From Halobellus captivus (lineage in GTDB: Archaea > Halobacteriota > Halobacteria > Halobacteriales > Haloferacaceae): 45,440 nucleotides of DNA. Made by a program: the position numbers and the translations under genes. Of this stretch, positions 33,183 to 41,623 are shown one piece after another (the stretch's first letter is position 1; every line of letters starts with the position of its first letter). Location of the stretch: positions 1-45,440 of the forward strand of contig NZ_RDQE01000017.1 in NCBI RefSeq assembly GCF_003697845.1. Reading direction: 5' to 3'. The notes beneath the pieces were generated by a model that made no database searches, was not told the DNA's origin, and was given only the letters and a program-made list of their open reading frames with translations.

Positions 33183-35660
33183 TCACGCCTCGACGACCGG
33201 ATCGGCCGATTCGGCGGCCGACGAACCGGACCGGACCCGGTCCCAGAGGAACAACGCGGGCGGGAGCGCGACCACGGAGATGACGAACGAGTAGAGCACG
33301 CTCAACGCGATCAGCGCACCGAAGTCGCCGAGAACGGGCGTGATCGCGAGCGCGAGCGCGCCGGTGCCGAGCGCCGTCGTGAGCATGCTTCCGGTCAACG
33401 CGCCGCCGGTACCGGTGAGCGTCGTTCGCAGCGAGGCCGCCACGTCGTCGTTCTCGCGGTACTCGTCGATGAACCGGGCGGTGATGTGGACCGAGTAGGC
33501 GATCCCGATCCCGATCGCGATGGAGAGGATCGTCGCCGTCAGCGCGTTGAGCGGATAGCCGAGAAAGCGCATCGTTCCCACGAGCGACGTGACGGCGATC
33601 GTGATCGGGAACACGTTCACGATCCCGAGCATCGGCATTCCCTCCAACACGCCGTAGGTGATCACGAGGAACACGCCGCTCAGCCCGACCGCGAGCAGGA
33701 GTCCCTGTATCGCGGAGTCGAAGATGATCGCGGTGATCGCGTCGAAGACGACGATCTGTCCCGTGGCGGTGGCCGCGTACCGGTACCGCTCGGCCTGTTC
33801 GCGGCCGTCGGCGGATATCTCGCTCTGTGTCGCCCCGCTCTCGACGGTGTACTCGACCTGCGCGCCCCGGCGGTCGTCCGTGAGGTACTGGCCCGCCCGC
33901 GATCCCGCCGGGGAGTCGAACAGCTCCGCGTAGATCCGGTCGAGATTGCGGTCGGGGATCCCGTTCCCGTCCAGGTCGTTGCGGGCGACGAGCGCGGCGA
34001 ACTCCTCGTCGCTTTCGGCGTGTGACTGGATGACCGTCACGATGCTCGTCGTCTCCGCACGCCCCCCCTCGCCGACCGCCAGCGTGTCGGGCGGGTCGTC
34101 GGTGGGTTCCGCGAGCGCCTCCAAGGCGTGGTCCTCCTCGAAGGGCCCCTCGACGTACACCGTGAGCGACGCGTCCTGGCTCGCCGCGAACTCCTCCTCG
34201 AGCAGGTTCAGCGTCGCCGTGACGGTGTAGTCGCCGGGCGCGAACGGCTCGGGAATGTACTCGACGTAGCCCGGCTCCTCCTCGGGCGGGAGGAAGTCCT
34301 CCTGTTCGAACGTGGTGTCGACGCCCGCGCCGTACGCCCCCAACCCGCCGCCGACGAGCAGCAGGAGGACGACGAACAGCGCCGGCGCGCGCTCGCCGAC
34401 GGTGACGGAGACGGCCAGGAGCCGACCGAGCGCGGAGTCTTCGGAGGCGATCGGGGTGGTACCGAACTCCGGCACGCCGTACCGCTCCCTGAGCCGGTCG
34501 AGCTCGAGTTTCGCGGCGGGCAGGAACAGCCCGAAGATGAGGAACGTGAAGACGATCCCGACCGCCGAGACGATCCCCAGGTTCCGGATCGGGTCGAGGT
34601 CGGAGGTCACGTTCGCGCCGAAGCCGAACACCGCGGTCACCGTGACGATGACGAACGCGATCGCCAGCTGGTCGGCCGCGGTCCGCATCGCGGGCACCGC
34701 GTCGTACCCCTTGACCGTCTCCTCGCGGTATCGGTTGACGAAGTGGATCCCGAAGTCGACGCCGACCGCCAGAAGCAGCACGGGGACGGCGATCTGCTGT
34801 TGGTCGAACGGGATCCCCGAGAAGCCGAGGAAGCCGAACGTCCAGATCAGCGTCATCAACAGCGCGAACAGCCCGAGCGCGAGGTCGATCGGGTCCCGGT
34901 AGGCGACGACGAGGAACCCCAACAACAACACGAGGACGATGGGCATCACGATGAGCAGCGAGTCGGCGATGATCTGACCGGTCTCGGCGTTGATCACGCC
35001 GGACCCGAACGCTCGGATGTCGGCCGGTTCGTCGCTCGCCAGCGACTGAACGTCGGTCTGGATCGACTGGAGGTCGTCGAATCCCTCCGGCACGTCGTGC
35101 GAGACGACCGTGATCGTCGTCGACGCCGACGCCTCGCTCGGGTTGAAGTCGTCGGAGACGCCCCTCGAGAACCGAGGATCGTCGCTCAGTTCCCGGACGA
35201 CCCGTCTGAACTCCGTGTCCGTCGTCCCCGCGACCGCCCGCCGCATCTCCGCGGGCGTCTCCGCGGACGGGTCGATCGACCGGGCGATCACCGTCGCGGG
35301 GCCGTTGGCCGACCCCATCCGGAGGTCCTCGCGGGCGTCGATCCGCTCCAACAGCCGCAGCATCGTCAGCGTCTCCTCGCGGGTGAGGACGTCGTTCCCG
35401 TGATGGATCAGCTGTGTCGACTCCGACTCCGCCTCGAACGGCTCGTCGAACTCGCGGTCTATCGCGTCGAGCGCCTCCTGTTCGGGGAGGTCCTCGGAGA
35501 ACCCCTCCGTCGGCTCCGTCTGCGTCTCGATGGCACTCATGCCGCCGGCGAACGCCGCGGTCACGAGGAGGAACGCGAGGACGACGGCTCGCGGCCGCGA
35601 GACGATGACCCCGTTGAGTCGCGTGGTGGCGTGCTCGACCCACCGGCCGGCTCGACTCAT
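33183..35660 (-). CDS. RND superfamily exporter (MMPL type)
   Basis: An 825-residue polytopic membrane protein driven by the proton or cation gradient. One membrane segment at residues 22-42 (PRAVVLAFLLVTAAFAGGM) is followed by a large external domain, then a cluster of five to six helices (about 215-400, including VPVLLLAVGVDFGIHFVNRYREE). A second copy of this layout follows, with an external loop and helices ending IALSVLYSFVISVVALPPALFLW. The duplicated architecture and the LLLAVGVDFGIHF / LSIAIGIGIAYSVHITARFIDE motifs are characteristic of MMPL proteins. The start abuts the stop of the upstream CARDB-like gene, so the two form one operon. The substrate is unknown; lipids, hydrophobic compounds or drugs are typical. 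Confidence 0.9.
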   Translation of the reverse strand: MSRAGRWVEHATTRLNGVIVSRPRAVVLAFLLVTAAFAGGMSAIETQTEPTEGFSEDLPEQEALDAIDREFDEPFEAESESTQLIHHGNDVLTREETLTMLRLLERIDAREDLRMGSANGPATVIARSIDPSAETPAEMRRAVAGTTDTEFRRVVRELSDDPRFSRGVSDDFNPSEASASTTITVVSHDVPEGFDDLQSIQTDVQSLASDEPADIRAFGSGVINAETGQIIADSLLIVMPIVLVLLLGFLVVAYRDPIDLALGLFALLMTLIWTFGFLGFSGIPFDQQQIAVPVLLLAVGVDFGIHFVNRYREETVKGYDAVPAMRTAADQLAIAFVIVTVTAVFGFGANVTSDLDPIRNLGIVSAVGIVFTFLIFGLFLPAAKLELDRLRERYGVPEFGTTPIASEDSALGRLLAVSVTVGERAPALFVVLLLLVGGGLGAYGAGVDTTFEQEDFLPPEEEPGYVEYIPEPFAPGDYTVTATLNLLEEEFAASQDASLTVYVEGPFEEDHALEALAEPTDDPPDTLAVGEGGRAETTSIVTVIQSHAESDEEFAALVARNDLDGNGIPDRNLDRIYAELFDSPAGSRAGQYLTDDRRGAQVEYTVESGATQSEISADGREQAERYRYAATATGQIVVFDAITAIIFDSAIQGLLLAVGLSGVFLVITYGVLEGMPMLGIVNVFPITIAVTSLVGTMRFLGYPLNALTATILSIAIGIGIAYSVHITARFIDEYRENDDVAASLRTTLTGTGGALTGSMLTTALGTGALALAITPVLGDFGALIALSVLYSFVISVVALPPALFLWDRVRSGSSAAESADPVVEA

Positions 35661-37367
35661 CTACTCCCTCTGTGTGAGGTAGATCCCCGCGCCGAGGACG
35701 GCGACGAGCGCGAGAACGCCGAGCACGAGCGGGACGGTGCCGATCCCCGAAAGCCGCGAACTCTCCTCCGCCTGGACGACGGTCACCGGCACGCGAGTCG
35801 TGTCCGACAGCTGGCTGTTACCGTCCGCATCGTCGTACCGGAAGTCGAACGAGACGGGGTACGTCTTCGCGACCCCCGACGACTCCGCGGAGAGGTCGAA
35901 CGTCATCGTCGTCGACTCGCCGGGCTCGAGCGACGCGGCGAACGCCTCGTCGTCGTCGCTCTCGAGGGGGCTGTCGGCGAACAGTCGCGCCTCGACGTCC
36001 GTGACCGTCTCGTCGAGGTTGTTCGTCACCTCGACGTCCATCTCGACGCTTCCACCGGCTTCGACCTCGCGCTCTTCGACCTCGAGACGGAACTGGTCCC
36101 GCTGTGGCTCGACCGAGTAGAGGAGCTCGACGTCCTCGTACGCGCGCGGCTCGTTCTCGTCGTTACGGTACTGGACGACGAGGTCCGACGAGCGGTCGAT
36201 CGGCTTCGCCTCGCCGTTGATCTCCAGGGGGAACCGGAACGACCCGGACTCGCCGGCCGCGAGCGTCCCGACCGCCACCGCGGACTCGCGCGGGATCACG
36301 TTCGACGACCCGCCCGCGAACCGGACGACGACGTTCCGCGCCTCGTTCGGTCCCTCGTTCGTCACGGTCCCGTACACGGTCCCCTGCTCGCCGACGTAGA
36401 GGTCGGACTCCACGTCGTCGACGCCGAACCGCTGTTCGGGTCGCGGCGTCACGCCGACGGAGGGCCCCTCGTCCGCGCGTTCGTACCCCTCCGGCGTCTC
36501 GAAGGTCACCGTCCCGTCGAGGAGGTACTCGCGCACCGACGCCCCCGGCGTGAATCCGACGTCGTACCGGACGGTCCGCGTCTCGTTCGGCGCGATCTCG
36601 TCGATCCTCGCCGTGTCGCTGGAGCCGCCGCCGATCCCGACCTGCGGGCTCGAGGACTCCAGGACCACCGTGAGGTCGCGCGCGGCGTCCGCGCCGACGT
36701 TCCGGACCTCCGCCTCGACCGTCCCCTCCCCGCCGACCGTCGCGTCGGTCGTCGCGTTCGTGATCTCGAAGCGCGCGTCGTCGTCGACCTCGACGTCGAC
36801 CTCGGTCGAGAGCGTTCGCTCGCGGTCGATGGTTACCCCGCCCGACTGCTGGTAGGTGTAGGAGTACTCGACCTCGACGTCGATCGTGTAGGTGCCCTCG
36901 TCGACGTCCTCGGGGACGCTCACGGCGATCGGGGCTTCTCCCGGCCTATCCTCGGTGACCGATCCGATCGCGAGCGTCCCGGTCTCGACCGTCAACGGCG
37001 TTTCCTCGGCGTCCGCCTCGACCCGAACGTTTCGCGCGGTCGTGACCACGGCGCGCGCCTCGGACGTCCCCAGGTCCAGATCGCCGTCGTTGGTGACCTG
37101 GAGCGGCACCGTGTTCGTTCGGCCCGGAGTGAGCGTCGGATCCGACGTGCTGACCGCCAGATCCGGAGACCCGCGGATGAGCCCGCCCGACTGCTGGGGC
37201 GTCACCGCCGAGCCGCCGGGGTTCGTGGCCTCTCCCCCCGAGCCCGCGTCGAGCGGGGCGGACGCGGTCGCGCCGCTGCCCGTTGCCGCCGCGACGGCGA
37301 GTCCCGCCGTCCCGCTCGTCAACAGCGTCACCGAAACGAGCGCGACGAGGACCGTCCGTGCGTTCAT
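35661..37367 (-). CDS. Exported CARDB/NEW3-like beta-repeat protein, partner of the RND exporter
   Basis: A 568-residue extracytoplasmic protein with a signal peptide (residues 1 to about 28, VLVALVSVTLLTSGTAGLAVAAA) and a C-terminal membrane helix (VPLVLGVLALVAVLGAGIYL) followed by a short charged tail. Between them are repeated Ig-like beta domains of the CARDB/COG1361 type, each with phrases such as TNDGDLDLGTSEARAVV, RNVGADAARDLTVVLES and TNNLDETVTDVEARLF. ATG 37367 is chosen over the start at 37532 because it begins the signal peptide. In haloarchaea such proteins are often encoded next to MMPL exporters and may act as external accessory subunits; that role is inferred. Confidence 0.88.
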   Translation of the reverse strand: MNARTVLVALVSVTLLTSGTAGLAVAAATGSGATASAPLDAGSGGEATNPGGSAVTPQQSGGLIRGSPDLAVSTSDPTLTPGRTNTVPLQVTNDGDLDLGTSEARAVVTTARNVRVEADAEETPLTVETGTLAIGSVTEDRPGEAPIAVSVPEDVDEGTYTIDVEVEYSYTYQQSGGVTIDRERTLSTEVDVEVDDDARFEITNATTDATVGGEGTVEAEVRNVGADAARDLTVVLESSSPQVGIGGGSSDTARIDEIAPNETRTVRYDVGFTPGASVREYLLDGTVTFETPEGYERADEGPSVGVTPRPEQRFGVDDVESDLYVGEQGTVYGTVTNEGPNEARNVVVRFAGGSSNVIPRESAVAVGTLAAGESGSFRFPLEINGEAKPIDRSSDLVVQYRNDENEPRAYEDVELLYSVEPQRDQFRLEVEEREVEAGGSVEMDVEVTNNLDETVTDVEARLFADSPLESDDDEAFAASLEPGESTTMTFDLSAESSGVAKTYPVSFDFRYDDADGNSQLSDTTRVPVTVVQAEESSRLSGIGTVPLVLGVLALVAVLGAGIYLTQRE

Positions 37368-37606
37368 GCGCCCCTCCGAGCGCCGGCCGCGGGCGATCGG
37401 CGGCCTCTCCCTCGATGCAGTCTGGTCCGATCGGCCGGTCGGTCCGGGCGATATCCCCGGGTTTCGGACCGAACGCCGGCGTGATACTGCGTCTGCTTCA
37501 CGGTCTAACGTGAATCCACGAATCAATAACACCTTTGTTTTTGGGTTCGTACTGCCGCCGTGATCAAACGGAAAGACGCTCCGATCGCCCGAGCGAGGAC
37601 GCGGTC
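37368..37606. promoter_or_regulatory. Divergent exporter/TetR intergenic region
   Basis: A minus-strand candidate TATA box TTATTGATT (37521-37529) predicts exporter-operon transcription from about 37499, with a leader of roughly 130 nt. The AT-rich stretch 37515-37560 is the only such block. No clear box is seen at leaderless distance from the TetR ATG at 37607. Confidence 0.45.
37497..37514. promoter_or_regulatory. Candidate TetR operator
   Basis: TTCACG, six bases (GTCTAA), then CGTGAA: a perfect 18-bp palindrome over the predicted exporter transcription start, in the region divergent from the TetR gene. An overlapping CGTG-AATC-CACG (37509-37520) adds a second dyad. Confidence 0.5.
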
Positions 37607-38215
37607 ATGAGTCGATTCTCCGAGTCCGAGCGCGACCGGATCCGCACACAGCTCGTCGAGGACGGCAGCGAGCTGTTCGCCCGGTACGGGTTCGACCGAA
37701 CCCGGATCAAGGACGTCACCGAGTCGGTCGGCATCGGCACCAGCACGTTCTACCAGTTCTTCGACTCGAAGGAGGCGCTGTACGTCGCGGTCCTCCACGC
37801 CGAGCGGGAACGGCTCGAGTCGCGCATCGACGAGGCGGTCTCCGGAGCCGACACGCCCCGCGAGGAGGTGGAGACCATGCTTCGGACCACCCTTCGGGAG
37901 GTCCGGTCCAACCCCCTCGCCTCCCGGCTGATCGTCGAGGGCGAACTCCAGCTGCTCTACGAGCAGCTCTCGGAGACGGAGCGGCAGTCGATCGGCCCCG
38001 ACGCCCGCGAGACCGAGCTCCCCTACGCCAGCCGCTGGGCGGCGATGGACGAGGTCCGGTACGACGACCCCGACCTCATAAGCGGGCTCCTCCGGTCGCT
38101 GATCTTCGTCACCCGCGCGCAGGACTCCCCGATCGGCGCCCTCGCCGTCTCCGAGTACGAGGCGGTCGAAACCGCCCTGATCGAGACGATCGTCGACGGG
38201 CTGTTCGTCGACTGA
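37607..38215 (+). CDS. TetR/AcrR-family transcriptional regulator
   Basis: A 202-residue regulator with an N-terminal TetR HTH (about residues 8-55: LVEDGSELFARYGFDRTRIKDV, then GIGTSTFYQFFDSKEALY) and an all-helical ligand-binding C-terminal domain. It is divergent from the CARDB/RND operon, the usual arrangement for a repressor that also responds to the exporter's substrate. ATG 37607 is chosen because the HTH begins soon after it. Confidence 0.92.
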   Translation: MSRFSESERDRIRTQLVEDGSELFARYGFDRTRIKDVTESVGIGTSTFYQFFDSKEALYVAVLHAERERLESRIDEAVSGADTPREEVETMLRTTLREVRSNPLASRLIVEGELQLLYEQLSETERQSIGPDARETELPYASRWAAMDEVRYDDPDLISGLLRSLIFVTRAQDSPIGALAVSEYEAVETALIETIVDGLFVD

Positions 38216-38257
38216 GCCGTCCCTCCTGGCCGCCCTCCACGACGAGAGTCAGAAGCG

Positions 38258-38263
38258 TTAAAC
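38258..38263 (+). promoter_or_regulatory. TATA-like box of tRNA-Arg
   Basis: TTAAAC, centred about 28 nt before the 5' end of the tRNA in a GC-rich surround. Confidence 0.5.
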
Positions 38264-38288
38264 GCCCGCCCGAACGACGGACTCGTGA

Positions 38289-38361
38289 GGGCGCGTAGCT
38301 CAGCGGACAGAGCACTTGGTTCCGGACCAAGATGCCGCGGGTTCAAATCCCGTCGCGCCCG
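38289..38361 (+). tRNA. tRNA-Arg (anticodon CCG)
   Basis: A 73-nt cloverleaf without intron: acceptor GGGCGCG (38289-38295) pairs with CGCGCCC (38354-38360), discriminator G 38361. The D arm is GCTC...GAGC. The anticodon arm is CTTGG / TTCCGGA / CCAAG with anticodon CCG. The T arm is GCGGG-TTCAAAT-CCCGT with one G-U pair. CCA is not encoded. Codon CGG should be frequent in this GC-rich genome. The accessory island begins immediately downstream, and tRNA 3' ends are common integration sites; no copy of the tRNA 3' end was found later in the window. Confidence 0.97.
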
Positions 38362-38588
38362 TCATAGTTTCTGACGGGGCAGATTGGCACGACGGCGGCC
38401 GGATGTATATAAGGCGAGCCCCCAGTGACGGTTTCGAGTTCGTCACGCAGCATGACGGGGGTCGTTGCCTTCGTGCGGTTCGTGAAATACACGTGACGGA
38501 GTCGAGGTAAAGTCCTTTGGGTGGTTGATGCCATCGGACTAGCCTGCCTATTTTAACTGATAATCATCGAGAAAGATATTTCACCGTA
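38362..38588 (+). promoter_or_regulatory. Post-tRNA intergenic region with strong TATA box and palindrome
   Basis: TATATAAG at 38406-38413 is the most canonical TATA box in the window. GTGACG (38425-38430) and CGTCAC (38441-38446), 10 nt apart, form a palindrome over the predicted start at about 38436. A 14-codon ORF (MTGVVAFVRFVKYT, from ATG 38452) follows; it may be chance. A second AT-rich stretch, TATTTTAACTGATAA (around 38550-38564), is a nearer promoter candidate for the gene at 38589. Confidence 0.45.
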
Positions 38589-39629
38589 GTGGATGACATC
38601 AACTTGATGTATCGGTTCACCCCGGACGAGATCGATCACGAGCGAGCCCACCACCAAGCGGTCATTCAGGGAGCCGACGACCTGGACGTGAAGCGGATCG
38701 GTAACCTCGGTGAGCTCGCGTTCGAGCAGTTCTGTCGCGAGTACCTCCCCGTCGAGATGTGGGAGTGGGAAAACGAGGAGGCGATCCGGCGGTGTAACCC
38801 CGAGAGCTTCTCCGGACACGATTTCGAGGTGTTCGGCTACACGGTCGACGTGAAGTCCTCACGGGACGTCTCTGCCTTTCTTCCAGAGTCGCTCGTCGAA
38901 CGGGACCCCGACGACGACATCGTGGTGATGGTCTGGCACCGGGACAACGAGGACAGTCTGATGCTACTCGGGTGGGAGCGCCTCGAGACGCTGAAGTCGA
39001 AGGTCGAAACGGAGGCGGCCTTCTCTGGCGACTCCCCGGAAAAGCTCGATCACCTTGCGGCGCGACCGATGAACGAACTGCTCGATCTCGGGCCCAACAC
39101 CGCCCACATGAACCAGAAGCCGGAGAATCCGTTCTCGCCGGGGGATCGGGTGGTGAAGGCAAGCGACGCGGAGCCATCGGTGGGGATCGTCATTGAGGTG
39201 TTGCCGCCGGAACAGAACACTGGGGCATTCGGGCACGAAATGGACGGGGAAGCGGTGCGGGTCGCGTTCCCGAGTTCGCTCGACGATGGACCGGGTGGAT
39301 GGCGCGACTACCATCCCGCGATCCTCGCGTCGTACTGTGACGACCAGGATGTCAAGCTCTGGACGTACAAACATGAGAACCTCGCATTCGCGGAGAATTC
39401 ATATGTGATGGGTGACAAGGTAATCAAAACCAGCCACAACGATCCGAACGTAGCCGTCGTGGTCGAAGGCTCCGAGGAGCGCAGCGATGACAACGTAACA
39501 GTCGCATTCTTAGGTGACTTCGAAGAGGAGGATGTCTCGCCGGGGGAGCTTACAAAGCACTGTGAGGAGAATGGAATCAAGTGCTACACGTACGAGTATT
39601 CGGAGCTAGATTTCTCAACCAAAGATTGA
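38589..39629 (+). CDS. PD-(D/E)XK nuclease-like protein with two C-terminal repeats
   Basis: A 346-residue protein. The N-terminal part (about 35-135) has a restriction-endonuclease-like signature: helix GNLGELAFEQFC with E42, then D78 in GHDFEV and D87-V-K89 in YTVDVKSS, followed by VVMVWHR. The C-terminal half has two related modules, about 185-268 and 275-341, each starting PGDRVVKASDAEPSVGIVIE or MGDKVIKTSHNDPNVAVVVE and ending in a WTYKHENLAF or YTYEYSELDF motif. These look like small SH3-like beta barrels. Start GTG 38589 is used; ATG 38607 is an alternative. It is the first gene after the tRNA and may be a defence or island-maintenance nuclease. GC content is intermediate. Confidence 0.68.
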   Translation: MDDINLMYRFTPDEIDHERAHHQAVIQGADDLDVKRIGNLGELAFEQFCREYLPVEMWEWENEEAIRRCNPESFSGHDFEVFGYTVDVKSSRDVSAFLPESLVERDPDDDIVVMVWHRDNEDSLMLLGWERLETLKSKVETEAAFSGDSPEKLDHLAARPMNELLDLGPNTAHMNQKPENPFSPGDRVVKASDAEPSVGIVIEVLPPEQNTGAFGHEMDGEAVRVAFPSSLDDGPGGWRDYHPAILASYCDDQDVKLWTYKHENLAFAENSYVMGDKVIKTSHNDPNVAVVVEGSEERSDDNVTVAFLGDFEEEDVSPGELTKHCEENGIKCYTYEYSELDFSTKD

Positions 39630-39668
39630 TCCAGCCGCTGTAACATACTGGTCGCTTTGGCGAGAGGA

Positions 39669-39676
39669 TTTTTATT
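39669..39676 (+). promoter_or_regulatory. TATA box of the Mrr-like gene
   Basis: TTTTTATT centred 27-28 nt before ATG 39701; leaderless spacing confirms the start. Confidence 0.6.
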
Positions 39677-39700
39677 CAGCCGTGAGAACTTCGATCCTGA

Positions 39701-40738
39701 ATGAGAGTATCGACGGCAAAAGAGGAACTGCTTGATAAGGGGTTACAGATTGACCACGAGCAGTTTGAACAGCTCTGTAAAATGGTGATCGAGCGTGCGG
39801 AGCCAACTCGTGAACTTGAGCTAACGCCATTCCGTGGCGATGGTGGAATTGATATTCACGCGGTCATCGATCGAGAACTGTTCCACGCACGGCTTGGCAT
39901 TCAAGCGAAGCAATATGCTTCTGGAAACACAGTCGGAGCCCGCACCCTCCGCGGATTTAAAGGCGCACTCTCAGAGCAACAGTATCACATCGGAACGGTG
40001 ATCACAACGTCCTCGTTCACTTCTGGCGCCGAGACAAGCGCAAACCAAGATTTCATTCGGTTGATCGACGGTGACCGGCTCACGGACATCATGATCGAGA
40101 GCAGTATCGGCGTCGTTACAGACGACGAGTCATACGAACTCGATCCCACGTTCTGGAGCGCGTTCGAGAAGCCGGAGCGCACCGATACGATTCCGTCACT
40201 AGAAGTACCACAGGCGGACAACTTTGATGTGATACGCACTGTCATCCAAGCAGTTGGAGTGGGTTCCGACACTAAACCCAATATCGCAGACTACGTCCGA
40301 AGACAGACAGATACGGACTCGTTTGATCCGAGGCAAGCGGATTATTACGGTATTGCCGCGTGGCTTCTCCAGTTTCTCCACAAAGAACAGGAGGTCGAAG
40401 TCGACAACCACACGATCCGCCGTTGGGGACTCACTCGCCTCGGTGAGGAATACCTCACGTACCTCGATCGTGGCAATCGAGAATCCGCAGATGATCTTCT
40501 CACACAACAGATCCGTGATGTCGAGATCATCTCCCGCGTATACGCTCAGCTGGAAGTAGACGATACTCTCTCCCGAAGTGATATTACGGAGATCCTCGCT
40601 GCCGAAACAGATCTCTCGGACTCAACCACTCGTCGACGTGCCCGCACCGTCGGACAGTGGCTCGTTCGCCTTCCAGAAATCACTACGAGCGGTCGAGGAG
40701 CCCAGCAACAATACGTTCTAGCCTCGACGCCACGCTGA
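39701..40738 (+). CDS. Mrr-type restriction endonuclease with C-terminal winged-helix region
   Basis: A 345-residue protein. The Mrr catalytic domain occupies about residues 18-130: FEQLCKMVIERAEPTRELEL, FRGDGGIDIHAV with catalytic D51, and the IQAKQY motif (Q68-A-K70), ending in an NTVGARTLRGFKGAL helix and VITTSSFT strand. The rest is helical, with winged-helix-like segments near 225-250 (VDNHTIRRWGLTRLGEEYL) and 290-335 (LSRSDITEILAAETDLSDST). It is convergent with a Dam-type methyltransferase 15 nt away, so it may be the restriction half of a restriction-modification pair. A stand-alone enzyme that cuts modified DNA (type IV) is the main alternative. Composition is AT-richer than the chromosome. 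Confidence 0.85.
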   Translation: MRVSTAKEELLDKGLQIDHEQFEQLCKMVIERAEPTRELELTPFRGDGGIDIHAVIDRELFHARLGIQAKQYASGNTVGARTLRGFKGALSEQQYHIGTVITTSSFTSGAETSANQDFIRLIDGDRLTDIMIESSIGVVTDDESYELDPTFWSAFEKPERTDTIPSLEVPQADNFDVIRTVIQAVGVGSDTKPNIADYVRRQTDTDSFDPRQADYYGIAAWLLQFLHKEQEVEVDNHTIRRWGLTRLGEEYLTYLDRGNRESADDLLTQQIRDVEIISRVYAQLEVDDTLSRSDITEILAAETDLSDSTTRRRARTVGQWLVRLPEITTSGRGAQQQYVLASTPR

Positions 40739-40753
40739 GGGATTTTCGACGAC

Positions 40754-41623
40754 TCATTCTGTAAAGTCGGAGAGGGTCTTTCGCCGTTGCTCATCTGGTG
40801 GAACGTTTGTAATGAGTACTTCCGAGACTTCCCCACGACTGCTGGCATCACTATTTATCGCACGAGTGGCGTCTACGTACCTGACCGAGAACGCGTCGTA
40901 GCCCTCGTATAATTCTACAACCGGCGGCGAATTAGAGAGAATCACGGAAACACCCATCTCTGTGAGCTCTATGACGACATCACGAAGCCGCCGTTGGTCC
41001 TCTCGATCGAATCCAGTCGCCTGATATGAGTTGAAATCCGCGGTTTTCGACACCGGTTCGTACGGCGGATCAAAATACACAAGATCGCCACTAGAAGCCT
41101 CATCGACGACATAGCTGAAATCCGTATTAAAAACTACTGTGTCTTGGAGGACACGTGATGCCTTCCGAATCCGCTGCTCTTGTACCCAATCTGGATTTGA
41201 ATACCGTCCGAAAGAGACGTTGAATTCGCCGTCACTGTTCTCCCGGTACAATCCGTTGAAACACGTCCGATTCAAGTATAATAGTAAGCTCGCCTCTCGA
41301 ACCCTCTCGTCCTGTGTTAGAGTCGACTGAGTAAGGAGCGTATTGAACTCCGAGCGAGCGTCGTAGTAGTATTCCTCCGTATGCTCGTGTGTTTTGTTCT
41401 CGGCAATGAGGGCGTCCGGTTGGTCTCGAACGATCTCATAAAACGTTGTTAACCGCGTGTTCAGATCGTTTATCGTCCCATCGTCAGGATCCTGATGAAA
41501 AAAGACAGCGCCACCTCCTACGAACGGTTCGTGATACGCCTCATATGAGATCGGAAACTGCGCTGTGATCTCTGAGAGAAGCTGGCGCTTCCCACCCGCC
41601 CATTTTAAGATCGGCTCCACCAT
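40754..41623 (-). CDS. dam: DNA adenine methyltransferase (D12/Dam class)
   Basis: A 289-residue N6-adenine methyltransferase of the alpha/D12 class. The SAM-binding start is ILKWAGGKRQLL (residues 5-16) with FVGGG at 34-38, and the catalytic DPPY is at 185-188. The family motif NRTCFNGLYRENSDGEFNVSFGRY lies at 118-141. The length fits Dam/DpnM/MboIA-type enzymes (about 270-300), which typically methylate GATC; the target here is inferred. The convergent Mrr-type nuclease suggests self-protection against restriction. The gene symbol is given for the class only. Confidence 0.88.
   Translation of the reverse strand: MVEPILKWAGGKRQLLSEITAQFPISYEAYHEPFVGGGAVFFHQDPDDGTINDLNTRLTTFYEIVRDQPDALIAENKTHEHTEEYYYDARSEFNTLLTQSTLTQDERVREASLLLYLNRTCFNGLYRENSDGEFNVSFGRYSNPDWVQEQRIRKASRVLQDTVVFNTDFSYVVDEASSGDLVYFDPPYEPVSKTADFNSYQATGFDREDQRRLRDVVIELTEMGVSVILSNSPPVVELYEGYDAFSVRYVDATRAINSDASSRGEVSEVLITNVPPDEQRRKTLSDFTE

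Noticed and set aside
32143-37484. Very long open frames overlapping the kinase, RND and CARDB genes (including over 1100 codons on the plus strand)
   Set aside because: They are composition artefacts antisense to, or in other frames of, well-supported genes; the translations are charged low-complexity sequence.
38289-38361. tRNA-Arg as attachment site of the integrase at 6-1043
   Set aside because: The two are 37 kb apart with ordinary core genes between, and no tRNA fragment repeat is seen near 1-1700.
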